A stretch of 64,000 nt of DNA from Pantoea agglomerans (GTDB lineage Bacteria > Pseudomonadota > Gammaproteobacteria > Enterobacterales > Enterobacteriaceae), in contig NZ_CP090208.1 in the NCBI RefSeq assembly GCF_021397715.1, positions 434,001-498,000 on the forward strand, in the 5' to 3' direction. Of this stretch, positions 15,925 to 24,487 are shown piece by piece. A model generated the notes under the pieces. It was not told the DNA's origin. It saw only the letters and a program-made list of their open reading frames with translations, and ran no database searches. The translations under genes were made by a program, and so were the position numbers. The stretch's first letter is position 1, and each line of letters starts with the position of its first letter.

Positions 15925-17448
15925 TCAGAACATCCACACCATCCACGGATAGGCAATCAGCATCATTGAAGCCAGGAAGATGGCACCGAAGATGGTACCC
16001 AGACGCCAGTAGTCTTTGGTAGGCAGATAACCGCTGCCGTAGTAAATCGGACTTGGACCGGTGCCGTAAGGCGTGATGATGCCCATCACACCGAGTGAGG
16101 TACACAGCATCAGACAGAAGACTGGCATGTTGATACCCGGAATAGATGCCGCAATGGTCAGCATGGCCGGTAACAGTGCGGTGGTGTGCGCAGTGGTACT
16201 GGCGAACAGGTAGTGCAGCAGGAAGAAGGCGATTAACAGCACCACGGCGGAAACCTGCGGGTCATATCCCTGTAACAGCATGCCGCCTTCTTTACCTAAC
16301 CAGGCGATGAAGCCGACACGGGCCAGACCATCGGCCAGCGCGACCAGGGTTGCGAACCAGGCAAAGGTGTTCCAGGCCGCTTTGTTGCTGGTGATGTCAT
16401 TCCAGTTCAGTACGCCGGTCCACAGCATCAGGATAATCACCAGCAGTGCCGCCATCGCCGGTTCGATCCAGGCCGTCGCGAAAATCCACATCAGCAGGGC
16501 ACAGACAACAAATACCAGCAGCAGGATTTCGTTACGGGTCAGTTTGCCCAGTTTTTCCAGTTCTGAGATTGCCCATTTTGGCACTTCATCATTGATTTTT
16601 ACTTCAGGCGGATAGAACCAGTAAGCCAGCAGCGGCATGGTCAGAATCAGTAACACACCCAGCGGCAGGAAGGCGAGGAACCACATTCCCCACGAGATAT
16701 CGAAACCGATAACGCTTTTCACCAGCGCCAGTGCTAACAGGTTCGGTGCCAGCGCAGAGAGGAACATTGAGCTGGTGATACAGGCCGCTGTAATGGCAAC
16801 CCACATCAGATAAGAACCGATTTTACGTGCGCTCGGATCGTTAGGTTTAGAGCCGTACAGCGGCGGGAGGTTAGCAATAATCGGGTAGATGGTGCCGCCA
16901 CTGCGCGCGGTGTTGGAAGGCGTAAACGGTGCCAGCAACAGGTCAGCAAAGGTAATGGCGTAGCCGAGCGTCAGGCTGCGGCGGCCCAGATATTTCACCA
17001 GGATCAGCGCCAGTCGACGACCAAACTGGGTTTTGTCGTAGCCCGCAGCGAACATAAAGGCACCGAAAATCAGCCAGACGGTAGAGTTACCGAAACCGCT
17101 GACCGCCCACTTGAACGACTCACCGGCGAGTTTGAATTTCGGGTTAGCCAGCTCCGCCGGACTGAACAGCAAAAACTGACTGAACAGGGCGATGACGACG
17201 ACACCGGTCAGACCGATCACCGCGCCAGGCAGTGGCTCAAAAATCAGCCCGACAATCACGCCGACAAAGATCGCGAAGAAGTGCCAGGCGTAGGGTTCGA
17301 GCCCGGCAGGAACCGGCACCAGTAGCAACAGCACCGCGACCAACACCGGTAAGGCAAGCATGATAGCTTTCTTTTTTCCCGCCGCAGCAGGGGCTGCTTT
17401 GGGCGGTTCATTCACAGCTGAGAGTGGTTTCATAGTATTTGTCTGCAA
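15925..17448 (-). CDS. DASS-family anion:succinate antiporter (TtdT/CitT-like)
   Basis: 507-residue inner-membrane carrier of the divalent anion:sodium symporter family. Signature stretches: LIPVPAGLE-like VPVPAGLEPYAWHFFAIF, LAPFTPSNTARSGG, ALAPNLLALAL, and ATGPSPIYYGSGYLPT-like GTGPSPIYYGSGYLPTKDYWRLG, nearly as in E. coli TtdT (L-tartrate/succinate) and CitT (citrate/succinate). Such antiporters import a di- or tricarboxylate and export succinate, exactly the product of the neighbouring fumarate reductase. Which anion is imported is not decidable by eye. A perfect FNR box lies about 170 bp upstream. Regulation by the nearby DcuSR is likely. Confidence 0.85.
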   Translation of the reverse strand: MQTNTMKPLSAVNEPPKAAPAAAGKKKAIMLALPVLVAVLLLLVPVPAGLEPYAWHFFAIFVGVIVGLIFEPLPGAVIGLTGVVVIALFSQFLLFSPAELANPKFKLAGESFKWAVSGFGNSTVWLIFGAFMFAAGYDKTQFGRRLALILVKYLGRRSLTLGYAITFADLLLAPFTPSNTARSGGTIYPIIANLPPLYGSKPNDPSARKIGSYLMWVAITAACITSSMFLSALAPNLLALALVKSVIGFDISWGMWFLAFLPLGVLLILTMPLLAYWFYPPEVKINDEVPKWAISELEKLGKLTRNEILLLVFVVCALLMWIFATAWIEPAMAALLVIILMLWTGVLNWNDITSNKAAWNTFAWFATLVALADGLARVGFIAWLGKEGGMLLQGYDPQVSAVVLLIAFFLLHYLFASTTAHTTALLPAMLTIAASIPGINMPVFCLMLCTSLGVMGIITPYGTGPSPIYYGSGYLPTKDYWRLGTIFGAIFLASMMLIAYPWMVWMF

Positions 17449-18022
17449 GTTGAGAAGAATGCGATTATGCGCCCCGATCGATCACTGACTGCTTTCTTTA
17501 TTATTCTTAATAACGTGAATAAATCGTGACGCCGTTATTTTTTTTGCCTGACAGCTGCAAGAGTAAGCAGCTTTTTAAATCAATGTGAATATGATGCGAT
17601 TTCTGAAAATATAGATTTTTGATCCAGATCAATAAAATTAAATCGTTATTCCTGATTTTTAACATTTATTTTTAATTTATATCCCGCCACTGGACCTTTC
17701 ACGCTTTTTGTGATGCGGATCGGCAATCAGGTTACCGTCTGACTCACAAGCCTATGTTATAACTCCTTGATATGCAATAAAATGTTTTTAAAGTAAACGA
17801 AGGGTTGATTTTTGGTAACTCATGGTTAACAATTAATATAACTTCTGTAATTGTTTTCAGCAAATAAAAACTCTAAACCGTTTAAAAGTTTAAAAAGTAA
17901 ATTTATCGCTTATATAAGCAAAGAAAATGGTATATTTAACCCATGACATCGGACCACTTAATTAAGCGATACTTTGCGTCCGCTAAAAATTTTCAGGCTT
18001 TTAAATTTTGGAGTTTATCGTA
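17449..18022. promoter_or_regulatory. AT-rich divergent promoter region of antiporter-fumA and frd
   Basis: 574 bp without a gene between two divergent starts. Very AT-rich, as DcuR and FNR target promoters tend to be. It contains a perfect FNR site (17619-17632, listed separately) and several A/T-rich direct repeats around 17860-17940 in front of frd that could be DcuR sites. No small RNA is evident. Confidence 0.6.
17619..17632. promoter_or_regulatory. FNR-binding site (perfect consensus)
   Basis: TTGATCCAGATCAA matches the FNR consensus TTGAT-N4-ATCAA at all ten defined positions. It lies 171 bp upstream of the antiporter start and about 390 bp upstream of the fumarate reductase start, so anaerobic induction of the leftward operon is the simplest reading. 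Confidence 0.85.
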
Positions 18023-20800
18023 ATGAATACTCTCACCCCGATTCTCACTCCCCTCACCCTTCCTGGCGGCGCGGTACTAAAAAATCGTTTAGTCATGGCA
18101 CCGATGACCACCTGCACCGGTTTTTATGACGGCACCGTGACCAGCGAGCTGGTGGAATATTATCGTGCGCGCGCCGGCAGTATCGGCACCGTGATTGTCG
18201 AATGCTGCTTCATTGATAACCGTGGCCCGGCGTTTCCCGGCGCGATTGCCATCGACAGCGACAATAAAATCCCGGGACTGAAACGCATCGCTGACGCCAT
18301 CAAATCAGAAGGGTCAACCGCGATCCTGCAGATTTATCACGGTGGCCGCATGGTGGAACCGGAGCTGATTGGTGGTAAAACGCCGGTGGCCCCAAGCGCT
18401 ATCGCGGCACCGCGTGAAGGTGCAACCAAACCGCTGGCACTGAGCGCTGAAGAAGTCGAAACCATGATCACCAAATTTGGTGATGCGGTGAACCGTGCGA
18501 TCAAGGCGGGTTTTGACGGGGTAGAAATTCATGGTGCCAATACCTATCTGATCCAGCAGTTCTACTCGCCAAACTCTAACCAGCGCGATGACAAGTGGGG
18601 CGGCAGCCGCGATAACCGCGCACGTTTCCCACTGGAAGTGCTGGAAATCACCCACAAGATGGCAGAGCGTTTTGCGCATAACTCCTTCATCATTGGCTAC
18701 CGCTTCTCGCCGGAAGAGATTGAAGTACCCGGCATCCGCTTTGACGACACGCTCTATCTGCTGGAGAAACTGGCGGCGCGCGGGCTGGACTATGTCCACT
18801 TTTCGGTGGGTCAGCTGCTGCGTCCGTCGATTGTCGATACCCAGGACCCGACGCCGCTGATTGAAAAATTTGTGGCGATGCGTTCGCCGGTGCTGGCAAA
18901 AGTGCCGGTGATTGGGGTTGGCGGGGTAGTGAATAAATCAGATGCCGAGATGGCGCTGGAAAAAGGCTATGACCTGGTTGCAATCGGTAAAGCCTGTATC
19001 GCCTATCCGGACTGGACCGACCGCATCGTCAATAATGAGCATCTCGATCTCTATATCGACAGTAACAAACGCGAAGAGCTGCAGATTCCGGAACCGCTGT
19101 GGCGCTTCTCGCTGGTTGACGCGATGATCCGCGACATGAGCGAGTCAGGTCGCAAATACAAAGCCGGTGTGTATCAGGAAAAAGTGGAAGCCGAAGCGCT
19201 GAAGCTGAAAATCAACGTCACGCTGGATACCGACCGTATTACCGATATTTCGCTGGTCCCGGATGACACGCTGGATGTGGACTTCACCACCACCTTTGAG
19301 AACCTGCGTAACCGCATTCTGGTCGCCAATAGCCCGCATGTTGATGCGATTACCGGCGCCACGACGCAAAGTGAAGCCCTGAAGAAAGCCGTATCGCGCG
19401 CCCTGACTCATTCCAGCAAAGCGCACGTTATCGAAGAGGGCGGAAATCCTAACGCACCGCAGAATTACGATGTGGTGGTGGTGGGCAGCGGGGGCGCTGG
19501 CCTTGCCGCAGCCATTCAGGCGCATGATGAAGGTGCGCGGGTGGTCATTATCGAGAAGATGCCGACCATTGGCGGTAACACCATTAAAGCCTCAGTCGGG
19601 ATGAACGCCGCGGAAACCCGCTTCCAGAAACTGAAAGGCATTGAGGACAGCAAAGAGCTGTTCTACGAAGAGACGCTGAAAGGCGGCAAATTCAAAAACA
19701 ATCCGGTGCTGCTGCGTGAGTTCGTGGACCTGGCACCAGAAGCGATTGAATGGCTGGCCGACCACGGTATTGAACTCAATGACATCACCATTACCGGCGG
19801 GATGAGCATCGACCGTACTCACCGTCCGGCAGACCGTTCTGCCGTCGGCGGATTCCTGATCAGCGGGCTGGTGAAGAATATCAACAGCCGTAACATCGAA
19901 GTGCTGCTGGAAACGTCGGTGGCAGAAATCCTGTATGAAAATGGGGCGGTTGCCGGGGTAAAAGTGGTTGATGAGTACAACGATAGCCGTATCCTGAATG
20001 CCAAAAGCGTGATTGTCGCGACCGGCGGCTTCAGCGCTAACCGTGAACTGGTGGTTAAATATCGTCCTGAACTGGATGGCTTCGTCACCACCAACCACAA
20101 AGGCGCAACCGGTAGCGGTATCGCCATGCTAACCAAAATCGGTGCCGGCACGGTGGATATGGGCGAAATCCAGATTCACCCAACGGTAGAACAGACCACC
20201 TCTTATCTGGTTTCAGAGTCAATTCGTGGCGGCGGCGCCATCCTGGTGAGCCAGGCTGGACAGCGTTTCTACAATGAAATGGAGACCCGTGACAAAGTCT
20301 CGGCGCAGATTATCGCGCTGCCAGAGAAAAGTGCCTGGATCGTGTTTGACGAGCAGGTACGGATGAACAACAAAGCGGCCGATGAGTATATTGCGAAAGG
20401 CTTCGTGGTGAGCGCACCGACCGTGGGTGAACTGGCGGTGAAACTCAATATGGAACATCGCGCGCTGGAAGAGACGCTGGCCCGTTACAACGGCTTTGTC
20501 ATTCAGCAAAAAGATGAAGACTTTGGCCGCCAGACGGCGCTGCGTCATCCATTAAGCGAAGGTCCGTTCTACGCGATTCGCGTTGCGCCGGGCGTCCATC
20601 ACACTATGGGCGGCGTCACTATCGACACCACCACGGCGGTACTGGATAGCCAGCAGCAGGTGATTAACGGCGCCTGGGCCTGTGGGGAAGTGGTCGGCGG
20701 CATTCACGGCGCTAACCGCATCGGCGGTAACGCAGTCGCCGATATCATTATCTTTGGCATCCTGGCGGGCGGTAACGCGGCAGCTTACGCGAAACGTTAA
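18023..20800 (+). CDS. Cytoplasmic NADH:fumarate reductase, OYE-FMN_bind-flavocytochrome c fusion
   Basis: 925 residues with three modules. About 1-345 is an old-yellow-enzyme-type FMN barrel (VEIHGANTYLIQQFYSPNSN, NQRDDKWGGS, IGVGGV). About 390-465 is an FMN_bind domain with the flavinylation motif DAITGATT, whose acceptor would be Thr447. From about 482 comes the FAD-dependent fumarate reductase module (VVVVGSGGAGLAAAIQA, VATGGFSANRE, HHTMGGVTID, GANRIGGNAVAD). This architecture is known from the soluble NADH:fumarate reductase of Klebsiella pneumoniae, in which ApbE attaches FMN covalently; an ApbE gene follows here. No signal peptide or heme sites, so cytoplasmic. Start ATG 18023 with TTGGAG 9 bases upstream is preferred to the in-frame TTG 18008. 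Confidence 0.92.
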   Translation: MNTLTPILTPLTLPGGAVLKNRLVMAPMTTCTGFYDGTVTSELVEYYRARAGSIGTVIVECCFIDNRGPAFPGAIAIDSDNKIPGLKRIADAIKSEGSTAILQIYHGGRMVEPELIGGKTPVAPSAIAAPREGATKPLALSAEEVETMITKFGDAVNRAIKAGFDGVEIHGANTYLIQQFYSPNSNQRDDKWGGSRDNRARFPLEVLEITHKMAERFAHNSFIIGYRFSPEEIEVPGIRFDDTLYLLEKLAARGLDYVHFSVGQLLRPSIVDTQDPTPLIEKFVAMRSPVLAKVPVIGVGGVVNKSDAEMALEKGYDLVAIGKACIAYPDWTDRIVNNEHLDLYIDSNKREELQIPEPLWRFSLVDAMIRDMSESGRKYKAGVYQEKVEAEALKLKINVTLDTDRITDISLVPDDTLDVDFTTTFENLRNRILVANSPHVDAITGATTQSEALKKAVSRALTHSSKAHVIEEGGNPNAPQNYDVVVVGSGGAGLAAAIQAHDEGARVVIIEKMPTIGGNTIKASVGMNAAETRFQKLKGIEDSKELFYEETLKGGKFKNNPVLLREFVDLAPEAIEWLADHGIELNDITITGGMSIDRTHRPADRSAVGGFLISGLVKNINSRNIEVLLETSVAEILYENGAVAGVKVVDEYNDSRILNAKSVIVATGGFSANRELVVKYRPELDGFVTTNHKGATGSGIAMLTKIGAGTVDMGEIQIHPTVEQTTSYLVSESIRGGGAILVSQAGQRFYNEMETRDKVSAQIIALPEKSAWIVFDEQVRMNNKAADEYIAKGFVVSAPTVGELAVKLNMEHRALEETLARYNGFVIQQKDEDFGRQTALRHPLSEGPFYAIRVAPGVHHTMGGVTIDTTTAVLDSQQQVINGAWACGEVVGGIHGANRIGGNAVADIIIFGILAGGNAAAYAKR

Positions 20801-20809
20801 ACGCTCTCT

Positions 20810-20842
20810 CCGGCATCTGCGTCCTGCGGATGCCGGTTTTTC
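20810..20842 (+). terminator. Terminator or attenuator between frd and apbE
   Basis: CCGGCATC (20810-20817) / GATGCCGG (20829-20836) stem followed by TTTTT. It sits 27 bp before the apbE start, so it should reduce apbE expression relative to frd. Confidence 0.7.
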
Positions 20843-20862
20843 TCTTCAAAGCAGAGTCGCCT

Positions 20863-21831
20863 ATGTTAACTGATGCGCGTGTCTATGCTTACTCCGCGGT
20901 TCTGATGGGTTCGCCCATTCTGCTCAAACTGTTTGAACACAATGAACCCCTTGCCGGACAGGTTTTCCGCCTGATTAAACAGCAGGAGAACCTGTTTACC
21001 GTCAATCGTGCCGGTTCTGAAGTGATGGCGATTAACCAGGCGGCGGGTCAGCATCCGGTGGCGGTCAGTCAGCCGGTATTCGATCTGATCGCCTGCGCTC
21101 ATGCTGTCAGCCTGCTGCCCGACAGCCGGTTCAACCTCGCGATTGGTCCGCTGGTGAAGTGCTGGAAAATTGGGTTTCAGGGCCATAGCGTGCCGCCTGC
21201 GGCGTCATTGCAGGCCTGTCTGGCACTGACCAATCCGCATGACGTGATGCTTGATCCGGCGACCCACAGCGTCATGCTGGCGAAAGCCGGGATGGAAATT
21301 GACCTTGGGGCGATCGCAAAAGGCTACATCGCCGATCGGGTGCAGGCGTTTTTGCGTCAGCAGGGAGTAAGCAGTGCGTTGATCAATCTCGGCGGTAACG
21401 TGCAGACGGTCGGCTCGCCGCAGGAGGAAGACTCAGCGGGATGGGCAATTGGCCTGAAAAAACCGTTTGGTGCGCCAGATGAACTGATCGGCGTGATTCA
21501 CGTTGCCGATAAATCGGTGGTGACGTCCGGTATCTACGAACGCTTTTTCGAGCTGGATGGCGTCTGCTACCACCATATTCTTGATGACCGCAGCGGTTAT
21601 CCGCTCGATAACGAACTGCTGAGCGTGACGGTTATCTCTGACCGCTCAATCGATGGCGATATTTACACCACACTGCTGTATGGCATGGGCGTGGAAAAGG
21701 GAATTGCCTGCCTCGCCGATCAGCCTGATATTGAGGCGATCTTTGTGACCCGTGACAAGCAGATCATCTGCTCGTCACAACGTCACTTTTCCTTCCAGCA
21801 ACTCGATCCTCATTACCGGCAGGCTTACTGA
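20863..21831 (+). CDS. apbE: FAD:protein FMN transferase (ApbE family)
   Basis: 322 residues. Transfers FMN from FAD onto Thr in D-x-x-(S/T)-G-A-T motifs. Landmarks: MEIDLGAIAKGYIADR, SALINLGGNVQTVG, KSVVTSGIYERFF, YHHILDDRSGYP and DGDIYTTLLYGMG, the latter holding the metal-binding Asp and Thr. No lipoprotein signal peptide, so this is a cytoplasmic ApbE, unlike the periplasmic housekeeping form. It follows the fumarate reductase whose FMN_bind domain carries DAITGATT, so that protein is its obvious substrate. Start ATG 20863 preferred to an upstream in-frame ATG inside the terminator hairpin. Its 3' end overlaps the convergent dcuR by 7 bp. Confidence 0.92.
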   Translation: MLTDARVYAYSAVLMGSPILLKLFEHNEPLAGQVFRLIKQQENLFTVNRAGSEVMAINQAAGQHPVAVSQPVFDLIACAHAVSLLPDSRFNLAIGPLVKCWKIGFQGHSVPPAASLQACLALTNPHDVMLDPATHSVMLAKAGMEIDLGAIAKGYIADRVQAFLRQQGVSSALINLGGNVQTVGSPQEEDSAGWAIGLKKPFGAPDELIGVIHVADKSVVTSGIYERFFELDGVCYHHILDDRSGYPLDNELLSVTVISDRSIDGDIYTTLLYGMGVEKGIACLADQPDIEAIFVTRDKQIICSSQRHFSFQQLDPHYRQAY

Positions 21832-22544
21832 CAATATTGCTTCAGCAGGGTGTGATATTCCGGCTGTAAGCGATAACGATAAACCGGTCTGCCGGTTACG
21901 CCATAGTGAATGCTGGTGAACAGAATATTAATCTGCGCCAGCCAGATCAGGTATTTACGGCAGGAAACCCGTGAAATATTCACCTCTGTTGCCAGCTCAT
22001 CGGTGGAAAACTCGGTACCCGGATGCGCATCGATCCACAGGCACAGCGTACGTAACGTCTGTGGCGTCAGACCTTTTGGCAGCCGTTTCTGTTCACTGGC
22101 GCCAGGCGGGTTGCCGTGCAGCAGCTGATCCACATCCGACTGCTGGTAAAACTGGTGATTATCCATCAGCGCTTTTTTCTGCCGCCAGCCGGTCAGCGCC
22201 TCTTCAAAACGGGCAAACTGGAACGGTTTAATCAGATAATCCACGACGCCATAGTTGAGCGACGTTTTGATAGTGGCCGCATCCGCCGCCGAGGAGATGA
22301 TGATCACGTCGACAGGCCGCCCGGCGCTGCGCAGTTCCGGCAGCAGGTCCAGACCGTTCTCCTGCTGCATATAGATGTCCAGCAGCACCAGATCAACCTG
22401 CGAATCAGCCTGTAACAACTGCTCTTTGGCCTGCTGTAACGTCGACGCGGTGCCGCAGCAGGTAAATCCGGCGATCTGAGCGATATAACAGCGATTCAGC
22501 TCGGCTACCATAGCATCATCATCGACAACTAAGACATTGATCAT
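21825..22544 (-). CDS. dcuR: Response regulator DcuR
   Basis: 239 residues. CitB-type regulator: receiver domain (VLVVDDDAMVAELNR, LLDIYMQQENGLDLLP with the phosphorylated Asp, IISSAADAATI, IKPFQFARFEEAL) and a C-terminal helix-turn-helix (ISRVSCRKYLIWL). The sequence follows E. coli DcuR nearly throughout, including LPKGLTPQTLRTLC and VTGRPVYRYRLQ. Start ATG 22544 overlaps the dcuS stop as ATGA; translational coupling. DcuR activates C4-dicarboxylate transport and fumarate respiration genes; here the neighbouring frd/apbE and antiporter/fumA units are the likely targets. Confidence 0.96.
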   Translation of the reverse strand: MINVLVVDDDAMVAELNRCYIAQIAGFTCCGTASTLQQAKEQLLQADSQVDLVLLDIYMQQENGLDLLPELRSAGRPVDVIIISSAADAATIKTSLNYGVVDYLIKPFQFARFEEALTGWRQKKALMDNHQFYQQSDVDQLLHGNPPGASEQKRLPKGLTPQTLRTLCLWIDAHPGTEFSTDELATEVNISRVSCRKYLIWLAQINILFTSIHYGVTGRPVYRYRLQPEYHTLLKQYCQ

Positions 22545-24175
22545 TCGACTTTTATTCCTCTCTCCCACGGGAGTTGCACTAAGAACTGGGTGAACACACC
22601 AGGCTCGGACTCAACGCTGACATTACCGCCCAGACTTTCGGTTTGCTGCCTGACCAGGAACAGCCCCACGCCACGATCGTCGCCCTTTGACGAGACGCCA
22701 CGTTCAAAGATGGCGGCGAGCTGCGACCCGTCAATGCCGGGCCCATCATCACTGACTTCACACGCCAGCCAGCCATTCTGATAATGCAGCATTAGGTGGA
22801 TTTCACCTTCGGTTTCCGGGTCCAGCGCCTCAAGTGCGTTTTCGATTAAATTACCCAGCACGGTAATCAGTACGGCGCTCTGTTGTTCACTGCCGCAGTC
22901 GGGCAGAAAACTGGCCTCATCGATAATCAGCTGGTGCCCTTCATCGGTCACCCGACTGATTTTGCTTAACAGAAAGCCCGCAATCACCGGTGATTTGATC
23001 TTCTGTATCAACGAACCGATTTCGGTCTGGTAGTTATTCGCCGTTTTCAGGATGTACTCTTCCATCTGCGCATAATTTTTCATGTGCAGCAGCCCCAGAA
23101 TCACATGCAGCTTATTCATGAATTCATGGGAGCGTTCACGCAACGCATCGACATAGTTTACCATGCCGTCCAGACGCTGCATCAGCTGGCTGATTTCGGT
23201 TTTATCCCTGAAGGTGGTTACTGCGCCGATAATGCGTTCGCCGCTGCGTACCGGCACGGTATTGCTGATCAGAATACGGCCGCCGAGAGTCAGCTCTTCG
23301 TCATGCCAGGCTTTGCCCTGGTGCAGCGCATCCTGTTGATGACTGTGCATCACGCTCTCTTCCGGCAGGCGATCGCCACTGAGCATGGTTTTGCGGGTCG
23401 TTTCATGCAGCAGCTGTTGCGCAGCCTGATTAATCAGGCTGACGCGAGACTGGTCATCCACCGCAATCACGCCCTCTTTAATCGAATTGAGAATGGCCTG
23501 ACGCTGCTCAAACAGGCTGGAAATTTCATGCGGTTCCAGCCCCAGCAAAATGGTCTTGAGCCGTCTGACCAGAATATAGATGCCCAGCAAACCGACAAGG
23601 GTGCCAAATAAGACGGTCCAGACAATGTTCCAGCGGCTTTTTGCTATCTGCGCTGCCACATCATTGAGTGAAATACCGATAGCCACAACGCCAATTTGCT
23701 GATGACGGTCGTTAAAAACCGGGGTAAAAACCCGCAGGGCCTCAACCAGTACGCCGTGATTAACCGCGACATTTTCCCGGCCAGTCAGCGCCGGATTAAG
23801 ATCGTCACCGATGAAATGTTTGCCAATCGCGTCGGGATTAGGATGCGAAAAGCGGATGCCGCCCATATCGGTAACCACCACGAACAGCAGGCCGTTACGT
23901 TTGCGCGCCGCTTCGGCAATCGGCTGGATCAGCGTCTGACCGTCCGGGCGTCCCAGTCCGCGCTGGACCTCGGGGCTGTCTGCCACCGTACGTGCTACCG
24001 CCATCGCTTTATCTTTCAGGTGCGACTGAGCGAAATTATCGATCTGAATGAAATAGAGCAGATGGACGCACAGCAGGACGGTAAAAATCACCGCCGTCAT
24101 CATCAGCGTGGTCAGCGTGCTGAGCTTCATCGGCCGTCGGTTAAGGGCGTATCGTTTATGTGACTGGATTTTCAT
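22541..24175 (-). CDS. dcuS: C4-dicarboxylate/citrate sensor kinase DcuS
   Basis: 544 residues from ATG 24175. Layout as in E. coli DcuS: RPMKLST before helix 1, a periplasmic PAS-like sensor (AEAARKRNGLLFVVVTDM, FSHPNPDAIGKHF, LRVFTPVF), helix 2 ending near ILVRRLKTILLGLEPHEIS, a cytoplasmic PAS, the H-box LRERSHEFMNKLHVILGLLH, and the ATPase domain (LGNLIENALEAL, DDGPGID, RGVGLFLVRQQ). The sensor binds fumarate, succinate, malate or citrate, usually with a transporter as co-sensor. Its location beside the antiporter and fumarate reductase, not beside dcuB as in E. coli, suggests a local regulon. Confidence 0.95.
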   Translation of the reverse strand: MKIQSHKRYALNRRPMKLSTLTTLMMTAVIFTVLLCVHLLYFIQIDNFAQSHLKDKAMAVARTVADSPEVQRGLGRPDGQTLIQPIAEAARKRNGLLFVVVTDMGGIRFSHPNPDAIGKHFIGDDLNPALTGRENVAVNHGVLVEALRVFTPVFNDRHQQIGVVAIGISLNDVAAQIAKSRWNIVWTVLFGTLVGLLGIYILVRRLKTILLGLEPHEISSLFEQRQAILNSIKEGVIAVDDQSRVSLINQAAQQLLHETTRKTMLSGDRLPEESVMHSHQQDALHQGKAWHDEELTLGGRILISNTVPVRSGERIIGAVTTFRDKTEISQLMQRLDGMVNYVDALRERSHEFMNKLHVILGLLHMKNYAQMEEYILKTANNYQTEIGSLIQKIKSPVIAGFLLSKISRVTDEGHQLIIDEASFLPDCGSEQQSAVLITVLGNLIENALEALDPETEGEIHLMLHYQNGWLACEVSDDGPGIDGSQLAAIFERGVSSKGDDRGVGLFLVRQQTESLGGNVSVESEPGVFTQFLVQLPWERGIKVE

Positions 24176-24487
24176 GAGCGTTCGGTACGGGTAAGGGTAT
24201 CGCCAGGAAACATACGCTAAGACGCGGCACCAGTACAGGATTAGCCGCGCGCGTGGCAGTAAAAACAGCGGCACAATATTTGCCTTAGGGGATTGAATAA
24301 TTCAAAGCACACCCTTAATGTGTGGTTAAAATAGATAGCAAATTAAGTAAGCCTTTTGTAATTAAATTAAGGCGGAAATGCTATTTTTAATTTTATAACT
24401 ATTTTCACATTAACTCATAAATAACATTATTTTAAACTTTGAGGACTTTTTTTAACCAGTGTTATTAAGTTAACAGTAGATTGCATA
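24176..24487. other. Divergent promoter region of dcuS and mqo
   Basis: 312 bp, strongly AT-rich after 24290, without a gene. It must contain the promoters for dcuSR (leftward) and mqo (rightward). No factor site is clear enough to name. Confidence 0.4.
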
